Shown: piece after piece, positions 11,086 to 22,628 of the stretch
Layout: every line of letters starts with the position of its first letter
Numbering within the stretch: position 1 is the stretch's first letter
Assembly (NCBI GenBank): GCA_947069175.1
Contig: CAMTDV010000017.1
Location: forward strand, 52,089,137 to 52,153,136
DNA from: Scalesia atractyloides
Lineage: Eukaryota; Streptophyta; Magnoliopsida; Asterales; Asteraceae
DNA length: 64,000 bases
Direction of reading: 5' to 3'
Made by a program: the position numbers and the translations under genes
Notes under the pieces: generated by a model
The model's input: only the letters and a program-made list of their open reading frames with translations
Told to the model about the DNA's origin: nothing
The model's database searches: none

Positions 11086-12473
11086 GCTAGGGCTGACAAC
11101 AACGTGGTCAACGGTACGTTTCTCATCAATGGTAGTTATGCATCCATATTATTCGACACTGGTGCGGATAAGAGCTTTGTGTCCTTAGAATTTGAACCTA
11201 TCCTTGACCAACCTTGTGTTAATCTCATCGAATCTCTAAGGTGGAAGTTGCTGACGGAAAACCCATTTCCTTAAATTCTATTATACGCAATTGTACTCTC
11301 ACTCTAAACGATCACGATTTTCCAATTGACCTCATTCCTATGAAGTTGGGAAGTTTCGATGTTATAATCGGTATGGACTGGCTCAGCCAGCATCACGCTG
11401 AAGTGGTGTGCCACGAAAAATTCATTCGCATTCCTCTTGTAGACGGTCAGACACTACGTATTTTTGGGGAAACCCCTTCGAAAGGACTCAAATTAATGTC
11501 CTGCCTTCAAGCCCGAAGATATCTCCGCAGGAACTATGTCGCATTCCTAACTCACGTCGTCAAGAAGGGAAACAAGGAGAGGAAACTCAAAGATATCCCA
11601 ATTGTGAAGGAATTCCCACAAGTCTTTCCCGATGACATTTCAGGACTTCCTCCTGTGAGAGAAGTCGAATTTCGCATCGATCTTGTACCTGGCGCTACAC
11701 CGGTTGCAAAATCTCCTTATAGGTTAGCCCCATCCGAAATGCAAGAGCTGGCCAGTCAACTGCAAGAGCTGACTGACAAAGGATTCATACGTCCTAGCTC
11801 ATCGCCTTGGGGTGCACCTGTTCTTTTTGTGAAGAAGAAAGATGGAACGTTTCGCATGTGCATCGATTATAGAGAACTCAACAAGTTAACGGTTAAAAAT
11901 CTCTATCCACTACCTCGCATTGATGACCTCCTAGACCAACTTCAAGGTGCCACCTGCTTTTCAAAAATCGACCTTCGTTCTGGTTATCATCAGCTCAGAG
12001 TGCACGAAGAAGATATCCCAAAAACCGCCTTCCGGACTCGTTATGGTCATTACGAGTTCATGGTCATGTCTTTCGGTTTAACCAACGCCCCCGCTGTCTT
12101 CATGGATTTAATGAATAGGGTATGCAAACCCTACCTCGACCGTTTCGTCATAGTCTTCATCAATGACATCCTTATTTACTCCAAGTCTAAATCCGATCAT
12201 GAGCGACACCTTCGACTCATCCTTACACTCTTAAGGATAGAAAAGCTTACGCTAAGTTCTCAAAATGCGAATTATGGTTGGGAGAAGTACAATTCCTTGG
12301 ACATGTCGTCAATGAAAAGGGAATTCATGTCGATCCTTCAAAAATCAAGGCAGTACAGGAATGGCAAGCGCCACGTACCCCTACCGAAGTTAGGTTATTT
12401 CTTGGTTTGGCTGGTTACTATCGACGCTTCATTGCCAATTTTTCCCGTATTGCTGTACCACTCACGGCCTTGA
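11086..12473 (+). pseudogene. pol: TE-2 protease and reverse transcriptase, first part
   Basis: Protease: FDTGADKSF with the catalytic Asp at 11155-11157, still in the gag frame. Around 11240 the frame shifts by one base. Reverse transcriptase then follows from about 11590: FRIDLVPGATPVAKSPYRLA, GAPVLFVKKKDGTFRMCIDY, KIDLRSGYHQLRV and AFRTRYGHYEFMVMSFGL. The catalytic box reads FINDILIYS where the family has FIDDILIYS: codon 12162-12164 is AAT, so the first catalytic Asp is Asn. A second one-base frameshift near 12246 moves the rest into another frame. The tail to 12473 is an out-of-frame run-on. The enzyme is inactive by three independent lesions. Confidence 0.85.
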
Positions 12474-13678
12474 CTCATAAAGGAAAACCCTTCATATGGG
12501 GACCTAAGCAAGAGGAGGCCTTCCAAACTCTAAAGCAAAAACTTTGTGACGCACCTATCCTTACACTCCCTGAGGGTTGCGATGACTTTGTGGTATATTC
12601 CGACGCATCAGGGCAAGGGCTAGGCTGTGTATTGATGCAAAGAGGAAAAATGATAGCCTATGCCTCTAGGAAACTCAAAGTTCATGAGAAAAATTACACC
12701 ACCCACGACCTGGAACTTGGGGCCGTTGTGTTCGCTCTCAAGATATGGAGACATTACCTCTACGGTACCAAGTGTGAAATATACACTGACCACAAGAGTC
12801 TCCAACATATCTTCAACCAGAAAGAGTTGAATATGAGGCAACGAAGATGGGTCGAACTTCTCAACGACTACGACTGTGAAATTCGGTATCATCCTGGCAA
12901 GGCAAACGTGGTGGCCGATGCGCTCAGTCGAAAAGGTTATGCGAACTCCATTCCTCTTCTATGTTCGCAAATCATAACCGACATCAAAGATCTAATCCGG
13001 GCAGCTCAACATGTTTCTGTAACAGAAAATGACGTACGCGATGAGCTGTCATGTGGAGCTGAACTCAAAATCGAAACCAAATCCGACGGTATTCTATACT
13101 ATTTAAACCGCATATGGATTCCTGATCGCGATAACCTTCGTGATTTCCTCATGAATGAGGCGCACAAAAAACGATACTCTGTACACCCAGGAGCCGACAA
13201 GATGTATCAAGACCTACGATACACCTACTGGTGGACTGACATGAAAAAGGATATCGCTGTTTTTGTTTCCAAGTGCCTTACCTGTTCCAAAGTAAAAGTT
13301 GAACATCAAAGACCTTCAGGACTTCTAGTCCAACCCGAAATACCTGTATGGAAGTGGGAAAACATAACCATGGATTTCATTACCAGGTTACCTCGCACCT
13401 CCAGTGGGTATGACACCATATGGGTAATAATCGATCGTCTTACAAAGTCATCTCACTTCATTCCGATTCGCGAGGACTTCAAGAATGAGAAGTTAGCTCG
13501 TATCTACATCAGCGAGATCGTAAGCCGTCATGGTGTACCATTAAGCATCATTTCAGACCGGGATGGTCGTTTCACTTCACGAACATGGCGAGCCGTACAA
13601 ACCGCTTTGGGTACACGATTAGACATCAGTACCGCTTTTCATCCTCAAACTGATGGTCAATCTGAACGCACCATCTAA
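12278..13678 (+). pseudogene. pol: TE-2 RT end, RNase H and integrase core
   Basis: Starts inside RT (EVQFLGHVVNEKGIHVD, then LFLGLAGYYRRFIANF). RNase H follows with VVYSDASGQGLGCVLMQRG, then YTDHKSLQHIF and YHPGKANVVADALSRK. Integrase has the HHCC zinc module (HPGADKMYQDL to CLTCSKVK), the catalytic Asp region MDFITRLP and ISDRDGRFTS, and the glutamate in HPQTDGQSERT. The frame ends at TAA 13676-13678, where related elements have Gln; the same frame stays open beyond it. This fits a C-to-T change. Confidence 0.85.
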
Positions 13679-14202
13679 ACCCTTGAAGACATGCTACGAG
13701 CATGTGTCATAGACTTCAAAGGGAACTGGGACGCTCACCTACCATTAGTTGAATTTTCGTACAACAATAGCTATCATTCAAGTATCGGTATGGCTCCTTT
13801 CAAAGCTTTATATGGTCGTAAGTGCCGATCTCCAGTATGTTGGCACGAAATTGGGGAAGCGCAAATCACCGGACCAGAATTAATTCAAGAAACAACCGAC
13901 AAGATCCTTCAAATTCGAAACAATCTTCTAGCGGCTCAAAGTCGTCAAAAGAGTTATGCTGACAAACGATGAAAGCCCTTGGAGTTTGACATTGGTGATC
14001 AAGTACTTTTAAAAGTATCACCGTGGAAGGGAGTGGTTCGTTTTGGCCAGAAGGGCAAGCTAGCACCACGCTATGTAGGACCTTTCAAGATACTCAAAAG
14101 AGTAGGTCCTGTAGCATACAAGCTTGACCTACCAGAAGAGCTCAACAGAATTCATCTCACATTCCACGTATATAACTTGAAAAAGTGCCTTGCCGATGAA
14201 AA
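13679..14202 (+). pseudogene. pol: TE-2 integrase C-terminal part, cut by TE-3
   Basis: Same frame as the upstream integrase. It reads through VEFSYNNSYHSSIGMAPFKA, LYGRKCRSPVCWHEIG and YADKR. TGA follows at 13970-13972 (likely from CGA), then FDIGDQVLLKVSPWKG, the GPY/F-type module APRYVGPFKILKRVGPVAYK and IHLTFHVYNLKK. TE-3 is inserted in the next codons, and the rest of the protein resumes at 26121. Confidence 0.85.
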
Positions 14203-17200
14203 TGTCACACCCTCAATTTCCACTTGCGGAGTTCTACCGCGAGACGTGTGAACAAACCAGAATCTAAGACACTAGTACGTCGAACGACTCTATATGATTT
14301 GATAATACGTTTTCCAAAACCATTTGTTGTAAATTTTAGATTACCAATATTTAGCATGAGTATCAGTTTTAAAGTTTGAGCGGAAGCATAAATAAGTAGT
14401 GATGCGGCGCCAACACAAACGCCAAAACAAAAGTAAAATCCCAAAACAATATTAATAAATGAGACTCTATAATGATGTCTTGTTCAATGCGTGTGCGTGC
14501 ACCTAGAGCTCCTAGCGTCCTGAGAAACATGTAAAGAAACAAGTGTCAACATTAAAGATGAGTGAGTTCACAGGTTTTCATAAATTTGTTGTTCGGTTTT
14601 AGTTTGTTACTCCGTTATCCCCAACCCGGGATAACATATCAGTTGCATTATTCCAAACCCGGAATAATAAGTTGTTGCTTCCAATATTCCCAAACCGGAA
14701 TATTAAGTTGTGTTTCCATTATCCCCAACCCGGGATAATACGTTGATGTTCCAATATTCCAAACCCGGAATATTAAGTTGTTCCGTAATTAAGTTCAATA
14801 TTAATGTATATAGGTAGCTAGCCTAAAGTCATGTCACTAAGTGTTCGCGATCGAAGCTGACATTTGTGCCTCCGTTTTGCCAGGTCTATCACATGACCAT
14901 GGCGATGTTAGGCCAATCATACACCCGTTGACCAAACCCGGTCAGCTAGCGCGACTAGCTCGGATGGGGCTCGTCAGACCCAGTAGTACTACTTATAATT
15001 CCCCCGCTACTTAACCCAAATATTAACGATCCGAGGAGATTGTCGAGGACTTAAGTGATAAAGCTGCATAGTGACCATAACATTACATTAACATTAACTT
15101 AGTTACCGCATAGTTATATGACGTTACATTCGTATAACGTAAAGAGTTTGAGTTTAAGAATGTATACATGTTTCTCCCCCTGTTGTTTAAAACCGTATAA
15201 AGTTAGGGGCCGTGAACTCACCTTTATTTGCTCGGTTAGTGTGGAATAGATGTTATAAGAGATGGGACCGCTAGTTGCGTCCTAACAAACCAATTAATTC
15301 CACGTCAGTGTGTAATCACACCAATACAAATTCCACACGCAATTTACTCACAAAGTGATACACACAAACAACATATCTAACACTCAAACATGCATGCAAG
15401 TATTCTCATAGGATCATAGTAATCAAACAACTTATCATGAACACATTCCAAATCCATGCAACACTTTAATGCATAAAATCACAAATTAACAACTTTCTGC
15501 TTAACACTCAATTCAGCTGTTTTCTAGGATTTTTATAAAATAGTTCCAGCATTCTAAAAATTCTCGTATTTTTACAGTAGGTGACATTTATACCATAGAA
15601 ATTTATATAATTTTCTCAAGTCCTAAATCTCTACCAATTAACCATAAATATTAATTCACTAAGCTGCAGTCAGATTTACTGCTTTCTGACTGCAGTCCAC
15701 GGAAGAATTTATTTAAAAATCACTGATCGTCCGATTAACGAAATTCCAATTGGAGTTGCCCGGAAATTTCTATACCTAGTTGCTGTACAAAAATCATGAC
15801 CCAACTCTCTACTGATTTTAAAATCTAGCTTAATAAACAACCAACAAAATTCCAGAATTTTAACAGCTTTACCTACTGAACTTGTTTAGCCCTTTAAAAA
15901 TATCAAACGATTTCAGAAAATTATGAATCCAGTGCCATTAGATTCCTTATTCAATTCTCTACGTTCTAGACATCAGAAAATCCATTTTTCGACAACTAAC
16001 GACCAAGTTACAGCCAGATGAAGTCGGCTGTATCTGGTATTCAGCAGACTGTTTCAGCATTCTTGTTACAATTTATTCGCACAACTCGTTCGTACGGTTA
16101 ACCTAGGTGATTATAATCCGATCTCTACTCATAGATTGAGACTAATAACCTATCCATGCAAATCTACTCAATAACTTCTAGTTATTATAACAAAACACAC
16201 TTGAAACTTCATGAGATCCGCAAACAAGTATACATGCATATCAACATTGATTAATTCAGCCGATTACATCTAATACATCTAATATCCGAAAATAATCATG
16301 CGTATGTATATACAGTCAGTTCAGCAGGTTATATGTAGGCACATATAGTCCGAAACTATACCATCATGCAGTCTGTGAACAGCAACAACCAACACACATA
16401 TATTCGAAGCAACTAACCTTTCAAGCCTACATGTAACCGAAACTTTTATATCAATTCTTTCAAGCATGTACATATATATATATATATACCCGAAATAATA
16501 CAATCAAAACACATGTATCCGCAACAACTGAGCATCCAATCATACATATAATCCGAGACAACCAAACATTCAAGCACACATGCAATCCGAGACAACCAAA
16601 CATTCAAGCATATATGTAATCCGTGACAATACAATCAAACGATCTGAACACAACCAAGTCACACACACGTATCCGATTATGGTCTTGTATCATATGATAA
16701 GGTAGACGAACCGTGATTAAGTTAGAGAAATTCGGTGATCAGAAACTGCTTGCAGCCGAGAGGAAAGAAAGCCAGGCTGATCCGCGATCTGAATGAAGGT
16801 AAAGATGGAGATTGTTGTGCTGCTGTAACCGAGAGGATTAAACTAACAAGAATGGCAGCTGATAGCGATCACAGGAGGCAAGAACAAGCTGCCGACGGCT
16901 GATTTCTTTTAGGGTTTTGGAGTTGTGAAAGAGAGCATGCAAGAGGTGATATATATAAGCGTAAAAAGATAGGGTTGCGGTTTGGTTGAGTTACACGGCC
17001 GCAAGTGGTTTCGGTTTGGGTTTGGGTCTTGCGGCCGAGAATCTTGGGTTGTTTGTTTTGGGTCTTGATCACGTGGCCGAGGGACTAGAATGGTTGGTTT
17101 GGCCGATTAGTTTGAGTTGGATTGGGTGGGTTCGGTTTGGGTTTTATCTTGCGGCCAAGAGACTAGGGTGAGTTAATTTGATTTGAGTTTTGATCTTGGC

Positions 17201-17488
17201 CGAATAGTTAGAGTGCCGAGAGACTAGGTTTGATCGTTGTTTTCTTCTATCCGAAGACTTAGGTTCAAGGTTTAATCTTTGTGAACTCCTAGAGTCACCA
17301 TGAACCAAGATTGGAACGTGACGCGGTTCGGTTCAGTTCGTGTACGTATCTACTCTAATGATTACTTTATAACTAAACAATTACACAAACACTCATCACG
17401 TATTCATTCCATGCACGCTTAATACTTAGCACACATATTATTCGACAAGTGTGACGTGTAAGTTATCCGAAAAACCCGGGATATCACA
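14203..17488 (-). repeat. TE-3 left (3') LTR
   Basis: Same length as 22835-26120 and nearly identical. The second GAAAA follows it at 17489-17493. A minus-strand TATA-like CGCTTATATATATC lies at about 16948-16961, upstream of a pyrimidine-rich leader. Paired motifs such as AACCCGGGATAA and AACCCGGAATA recur between about 14618 and 14775. Confidence 0.85.
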
Positions 17489-17716
17489 GAAAACCTCCAT
17501 ATTCCTCTAGAAGACATTCAAGTCGATGAATCAATGCACTTCGTTGAAAGACCAGTAGAAATCATGGATTTCGGAGAGAAGCATTTGAGGCGAAGTCGAA
17601 TTCCAATTGTCAGGGTACGTTGGGAGTCAAAACGAGAACCCGAGTTTACTTGGGAACGTGAAGACTCAATGCGCGAAAAATACCCGCATCTTTTTCCGGT
17701 CACCACGACTGCTTAA
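17489..17716 (+). pseudogene. pol: Duplicated copy of TE-2 pol C-terminus (chromodomain-like)
   Basis: By eye identical to 26121-26348. It encodes the chromodomain-like tail (FVERPVEIMDFGEKHLRRSR, then IPIVRVRWESKREPEFTWER, ending at TAA). It sits inside TE-3, where no TE-2 sequence should be, and is part of the 3761-bp duplicated block. Confidence 0.85.
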
Positions 17717-17963
17717 ATTTCGGGATGAAATTTCTAAAAGTAGGGGATACTGTAACATTCGTCGAAAAACGGGTCTCAAAACCCGCTTCGTTTAATAATC
17801 AAATATTCGGTTAAATGTTCGTTGCGTATTTATTGTGCCGGTTATATTAAATAATACATAATTAATAAATATTTTAGAGTTTAAAAATCATAATTAATAA
17901 ATAATAACAATAAAATTAAATAAAAGAACAAAACAGGGTAGCCGGGTCTCGAACCCGGGTCTA
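17717..17963 (+). repeat. Duplicated TE-2 3' end and first 213 bp of LTR
   Basis: Includes the purine-rich tract AAAAGTAGGGGATAC, then the LTR start at 17751, and breaks off after GGGTCTA at 17963. It matches the right LTR of TE-2 (for example TTCGGTTAAATG) and not the left LTR (TTCGGCTAAATG). Confidence 0.85.
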
Positions 17964-20900
17964 GTCCTTTCGCTTTGACCATCAGTCTGAGGGTGATAAG
18001 CTGTGCTCATATCCAAGCGTGTTTCCAACGCTTTCTGGAGTGACTGCCAGAAGTTTGACGTGAAGCGAGCATCTCTATCTGATATGATGGACGTTGGCAC
18101 CCCGTGCCGAGAAACTACTTCCTTAATGTAGATGCGAGTCAACTTCTCCATCTTATCCGTTTCTTTGATAGCTAGGAAGTGTGCGGACTTAGTTAAACGA
18201 TCCACAATCACCCAGATGGTGTCAAAACCACCCAAGGTTCGCGGGAGTTTAGTGATAAAATCCATGGAGATCTGATCCCATTTCCACACTGGGATCTCAG
18301 GTTGTTGGAGTAGCCCCGATGGCTTTTGATACTCCACCTTGACTTTTGCACAAGTTAAACATTTACTCACGTAGGTGGCTATATCGGCTTTCATGTTGGG
18401 CCACCAATACGCCACTTTAAGGTCTTGATACATCTTATCCGAACCCGGATGAACAGAGTATCGAGATTTGTGAGCTTCATCCATAACTAGCTCTCTGAGG
18501 TTCCCGTAGAGAGGTACCCATATGCGATTCATGAAATACCGGGTTCCATTGGGCTTTAACTCCCAATCGCGTTCCATTTTTCCCACTGATTCGGCTTTGA
18601 TGTTTTCCTTCTTAACTGCTTCTAACTGGGCGTCGCGTATTTGATCGGGTAGTCCTGAATGAATAGTGAGTTGTAGTGCTCGTACACTACGAGGTTTCAA
18701 GTGTTCCTTCCTGCTGAGGGCATCAGCTACCACGTTAGCTTTACCCGGGTGATACCGAATGGCACACTCATAATCGTTCAAGAGTTCGACCCAGCGACGC
18801 TGTCGCATGTTCAACTCCTTCTGATCAAAGATGTGCTGGAGGCTTTTGTGGTCAGTGAAGATTGTGCACTTCGTTCCATAAAGGTAGTGTCTCCAAATCT
18901 TAAGTGCAAACACTACTGCTCCCAATTCTAGGTCATGCGTCGTGTAGTTTTTCTCGTGAACCTTCAGCTGTCGCGACGCATACGCGATGACCTTATCGCG
19001 TTGCATGAGTACGCATCCCAATCCCTGAATGGAAGCATCACAATACACTACAAAGTCATCTGTCCCTTCCGGCAAGGACAGAATGGGCGCACTGCAAAGT
19101 TTCTGCTTCAGCAGTTGAAATGCTGCTTCTTGCTTGTCACCCCAATTATACTTGATACATTTCTGGGTGAGGGTCGTAAGCGGTTGTGCAATCTTTGAGA
19201 ACCCCTCGATGAAGCGTCTGTAGTAACCAGCCAATCCTAAGAATTGGCGGATTTCCGTCGGAGTCTTAGGTGCTTCCCAGTTTTTGATGGCCTCAATCTT
19301 GGCAGGGTCTACGTGGATACCCTTTTCATTCACGACGTGCCCGAGAAACTGAACTTCTCGGATCCAGAAATCACACTTCGAAAGCTTGGCGTATAGCTTT
19401 TCCTGTTGAAGTAATTCTAGCAGCAATCGTAGATGCTCGGCATGCTCTTCTTTTCCTTTGGAGTAGATAAGTATGTCATCGATGAACATGATGACAAATT
19501 TGTCAAGGTATGGTTTACACACACGGTTCATGAGGTCCATGAATACCGCAGGTGCGTTAGTGAGACCGAATGGCATGACCAAGAACTCGTAATGGCCATA
19601 CCGAGTGCGAAATGCTGTCTTAGCGATATCCTCCTCCCTGACGCGTAGCTGATGATAACCAGACCGTAAATCAATCTTAGAGTAGTAACTTGACCCTTGC
19701 AGTTGGTCGAATAGATCATCGATGCGAGGTAACGGGTATCGGTTCTTGACTGTAACCTTGTTGAGTTCCCTATAGTCGATGCACATGCGGAAAGTCCCGT
19801 CCTTCTTCTTGACAAACAGGACTGGAGCTCCCCATGGCGAAACGCTTGGTCGAATGAATCCTTTTTCTAGCAACTCTTGAAGTTGGGTAGACAGCTCCTG
19901 CAGCTCGGCTGGAGCTAGGCGGTATGGAGCCTTGGCGATGGGAGTTGCATTGCTTGCCAATTCGATTTCAAACTCCAATTGTCGATGTGGTGGAAGACCA
20001 GGTAGCTCTTCTGGGAATACATCGGAAAAATCACGGACGACAGGGATGTCTTCTATACGTTTCTCGCCCTTAGGCGGTTCGGTGATTAGTGCGAGTAAAG
20101 CGAAGGAATTCTTTTTCCGGAGATACTTCTGAGCTTGCATAAATGAGATAATGTTGGTGACGACGCTTGCCTTATCGCCTTGTACCGTCAAGATTTCGTC
20201 GTTCGAGAGTGGAATACGGATAGACTTTTCGAAACAGAGAACTTCAGCCCGGACGTCGGATAACCAGTCCATTCCGACTACCACGTCAAAACTACCCAGG
20301 GTTGTTGTCATCAGATCGATGGTAAAAGTGTGGCCCGCGAGTTTGAGTTGGCAGCCGGATACGATTTGGGTCACATTTACAGATTTACCATTGGCTAATT
20401 CTATCACATAAGGGGTCTCTAATGGTTTAAGCGTGAGATTTAGGTTCTTCCTAAAAGACTCAGATATAAAGCTCCTATCCGCACCCGTATCAAAAAGCAC
20501 AGAAGCAAAATGTTCATTAAGGGGAAACTTACTGGTGACCACGTTGGTGTCGTTTCTGGTCTCTCCGCGGCCCAATGTAAATGCACGACCTTTGGCACCT
20601 CCTGTGCCACCGTTCCCATTGTTGTTGTTGTTATTATTGTTGTGGTTGTTTCCACCATTATTGTTGTTGTTGCGTAACTGTGGGCAGTCTTTCCTGAAAT
20701 GAGCGGTGCTACCACACTGATAGCATCCCCGGTTTATACCCTGCTGCTGACCCTGAGGCTGATTCTGATTTTGTCGGGACATAATTTCCCCACGACAATC
20801 CCTTGCCGCATGTCCCATTTTGCCACATCTTTGGCAGCGATTTCCGGCACAAGGGCCGTTATGATGGAGATTACAACGGTTGCACTGCGGCTTCCGACCT

Positions 20901-21745
20901 ACATAACCGCCTGCATTCTGGTTGTTGTTGTTGTTGGAACGATTTTGATGACCCCGGTGGTTGTGGTAGTGATTGAACCTTTTCGGGTTCCCTTGCTGTG
21001 GATGCGATGACGAAGGCTGTCGAATGGTGGTGTCTTCAAACTTTCTTTTGTTATCTGAGACAACTTCAGTGGTACCCCGTGCTGGCAGTTTCTTCTGTTC
21101 CACCGCTTTATCAGTGAGTTTGTGAGCCAATCGGATAGCTTGATGTTCTGTTACAGGGTTACTAGACATCACCATACCCTGAATTTCCGGAACCAGACCC
21201 CCGAGATAGAACTCGAGTCTTTTCTCCACCGTGTTTGCCAAATCAGGACACAGAAACACCAAGTCATGGTGTTTCGCAGTGTAAGCCTCAATTTCCGATC
21301 CCACCATCTTGTGGTTCCATAGTGCTTGCTCTAGCTGTTGCACTCTGTCTCGTGGACAGTACTCCTCTTTAATCAGGGCCTTGAACTCGGTCCAAGCCAT
21401 TGCATTTGCAGCTAACAGTCCACGCGTTTGGACTTGGGCGTTCCACCATGTCAGTGCCCCCTCTTCCAGTGTTGAGGCGGCGTATTTGACCTTGTTGGCC
21501 TCTAAGCAGTTGCACATTTCAAAAACAGATTCCGACTTTTCGATCCAGCGGACCAACCCAATGGGTCCTTCCGCCCCCGAGAACTTGCTAGGCTTTGCGT
21601 CAAGGAACATTTTATAGGGGTTAAAGCCCCCTCCTGCTGCTGGCTGGTTCTGCACACCCGCTAATGCTGCGTTCACATGCTCCTGGATCATGGCAGCTAG
21701 CTCTTCGGGCGTCAAGTTTAGGTTTCCACGTCTTCCAGTCGCCAT
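17894..21745 (-). CDS. gag-pol: TE-3 gag-pol, open but C-terminally replaced
   Basis: 1283 codons, one open frame from ATG at 21745. Gag comes first, with two CCHC knuckles (CQRCGKMGHAARDC and CYQCGSTAHFRKDC, about residues 285-350) and an Asn-rich linker. The protease motif FDTGADRSF has Asp at 419. Reverse transcriptase has LFVKKKDGTFRMCIDYRELN and an intact FIDDILIYS (Asp 756 and 757). RNase H has VVYCDASIQGLGCVLMQRD. Integrase has HPGSDKMYQDL, CLTCAKVK, catalytic Asp near 1161 and 1223, and Glu 1259, which is DD35E spacing. After residue 1261 the protein runs into 22 residues translated from TE-2 LTR. The GPY/F module and chromodomain are lost. All catalytic sites are kept, so the protein could be partly active, but integration targeting is doubtful. 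The start is chosen by the conserved gag N terminus. Confidence 0.9.
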   Translation of the reverse strand: MATGRRGNLNLTPEELAAMIQEHVNAALAGVQNQPAAGGGFNPYKMFLDAKPSKFSGAEGPIGLVRWIEKSESVFEMCNCLEANKVKYAASTLEEGALTWWNAQVQTRGLLAANAMAWTEFKALIKEEYCPRDRVQQLEQALWNHKMVGSEIEAYTAKHHDLVFLCPDLANTVEKRLEFYLGGLVPEIQGMVMSSNPVTEHQAIRLAHKLTDKAVEQKKLPARGTTEVVSDNKRKFEDTTIRQPSSSHPQQGNPKRFNHYHNHRGHQNRSNNNNNQNAGGYVGRKPQCNRCNLHHNGPCAGNRCQRCGKMGHAARDCRGEIMSRQNQNQPQGQQQGINRGCYQCGSTAHFRKDCPQLRNNNNNGGNNHNNNNNNNNGNGGTGGAKGRAFTLGRGETRNDTNVVTSKFPLNEHFASVLFDTGADRSFISESFRKNLNLTLKPLETPYVIELANGKSVNVTQIVSGCQLKLAGHTFTIDLMTTTLGSFDVVVGMDWLSDVRAEVLCFEKSIRIPLSNDEILTVQGDKASVVTNIISFMQAQKYLRKKNSFALLALITEPPKGEKRIEDIPVVRDFSDVFPEELPGLPPHRQLEFEIELASNATPIAKAPYRLAPAELQELSTQLQELLEKGFIRPSVSPWGAPVLFVKKKDGTFRMCIDYRELNKVTVKNRYPLPRIDDLFDQLQGSSYYSKIDLRSGYHQLRVREEDIAKTAFRTRYGHYEFLVMPFGLTNAPAVFMDLMNRVCKPYLDKFVIMFIDDILIYSKGKEEHAEHLRLLLELLQQEKLYAKLSKCDFWIREVQFLGHVVNEKGIHVDPAKIEAIKNWEAPKTPTEIRQFLGLAGYYRRFIEGFSKIAQPLTTLTQKCIKYNWGDKQEAAFQLLKQKLCSAPILSLPEGTDDFVVYCDASIQGLGCVLMQRDKVIAYASRQLKVHEKNYTTHDLELGAVVFALKIWRHYLYGTKCTIFTDHKSLQHIFDQKELNMRQRRWVELLNDYECAIRYHPGKANVVADALSRKEHLKPRSVRALQLTIHSGLPDQIRDAQLEAVKKENIKAESVGKMERDWELKPNGTRYFMNRIWVPLYGNLRELVMDEAHKSRYSVHPGSDKMYQDLKVAYWWPNMKADIATYVSKCLTCAKVKVEYQKPSGLLQQPEIPVWKWDQISMDFITKLPRTLGGFDTIWVIVDRLTKSAHFLAIKETDKMEKLTRIYIKEVVSRHGVPTSIISDRDARFTSNFWQSLQKALETRLDMSTAYHPQTDGQSERTRPGFETRLPCFVLLFNFIVIIY

Positions 21746-22001
21746 TTAGATCTTCGAAACACATCATAAACACACTCCGATAAGTCAATATATCCAATAT
21801 AGTTATCCTACTTCGTACTTTAATAATTATTAAGTTACGTCAACTCAATATGTTAATAGCCAAAGAAATACTTGATTAACTGAAATCTCAACGTCTTACA
21901 TAAGTGCAAATCAAACATACGAATTTACTATAAAGTCTCAAGTTTAAATACAAGTGGAAAATAATAAACTGAAGGAAAACAAATAATATAAACGAGACGT
22001 G
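21746..22001 (-). other. Spacer between leader ORF and gag in TE-3
   Basis: About 256 bp, AT-rich, with no ORF. No splice or readthrough signal could be fixed by eye. Confidence 0.4.
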
Positions 22002-22628
22002 TCAGTCGTCTACGTCTCCATCCCCTAAGTCACTGTCGTTGCCGTCATCCTGTGCGGCATTTCCAGCTTCCTCAGCTGGGTCCTCCTCCGGATCCTCTTC
22101 AGGATCCTCCTCTGGATTCTCTTCAGGATCCTCCTCTTCCGGCACTGGAGGGGCCGGTGCTGGTTCAAGTGCTTGATTTTGCAGTTCCTGAATGTTCCAA
22201 CTGTTTTCCAGGACTCTGTCCTCAAGCCAGTCAGCTCTTATCTGCTCCGCACGCAGATCTCTAGCTATGGTGTTACGAGCTATCTTGCTCGTACGATGCT
22301 CTTCCTCGAGCGAGTCGGTCTTTCCCGTAAGGTGTCGGATCATCCATCCTTGTGCTAAGATGGTTTCCTGCATTCTTTCTAACTGTTTTTGTTGTGTATG
22401 AACCAGGATTCTAAGCATGTCAAGTCCTATTTCTACAGGATTAACCGGTTCAACCGGTACAGCAATAGTTGGGCGTAACGATGACTCCTCCCCCAGAGCG
22501 AGCCTCTTCCTCGCCGCTGAGCGTGTCTCTACGCCGTAAGGTAGCATGGGTTCCACCATTGGTGCCTTTCCTGGTGCCCTTGGTGGCGTAAGTCTGTCGG
22601 ACGATGATGACGATGAGGATGATGACAT
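22002..22628 (-). CDS. TE-3 extra leader ORF, acidic coiled-coil-like protein
   Basis: 208 codons between the primer site (22819-22831) and gag, in the same orientation as gag-pol. It starts with a run of nine serines, then a Pro- and Arg-containing stretch (VETRSAARKRLALGEES). A helix-rich middle (about residues 65-150, LRILVHTQQKQLERMQETIL) could form a coiled coil. An acidic tail follows with repeated EEDPEE units (about 168-195), ending in DLGDGDVDD. No enzyme motif is visible and I do not recognise the family. Gypsy elements of this type usually have only gag-pol, so an intact ORF here in a young element suggests it is used. A role in RNA or protein assembly is only a guess. Confidence 0.65.
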   Translation of the reverse strand: MSSSSSSSSSDRLTPPRAPGKAPMVEPMLPYGVETRSAARKRLALGEESSLRPTIAVPVEPVNPVEIGLDMLRILVHTQQKQLERMQETILAQGWMIRHLTGKTDSLEEEHRTSKIARNTIARDLRAEQIRADWLEDRVLENSWNIQELQNQALEPAPAPPVPEEEDPEENPEEDPEEDPEEDPAEEAGNAAQDDGNDSDLGDGDVDD

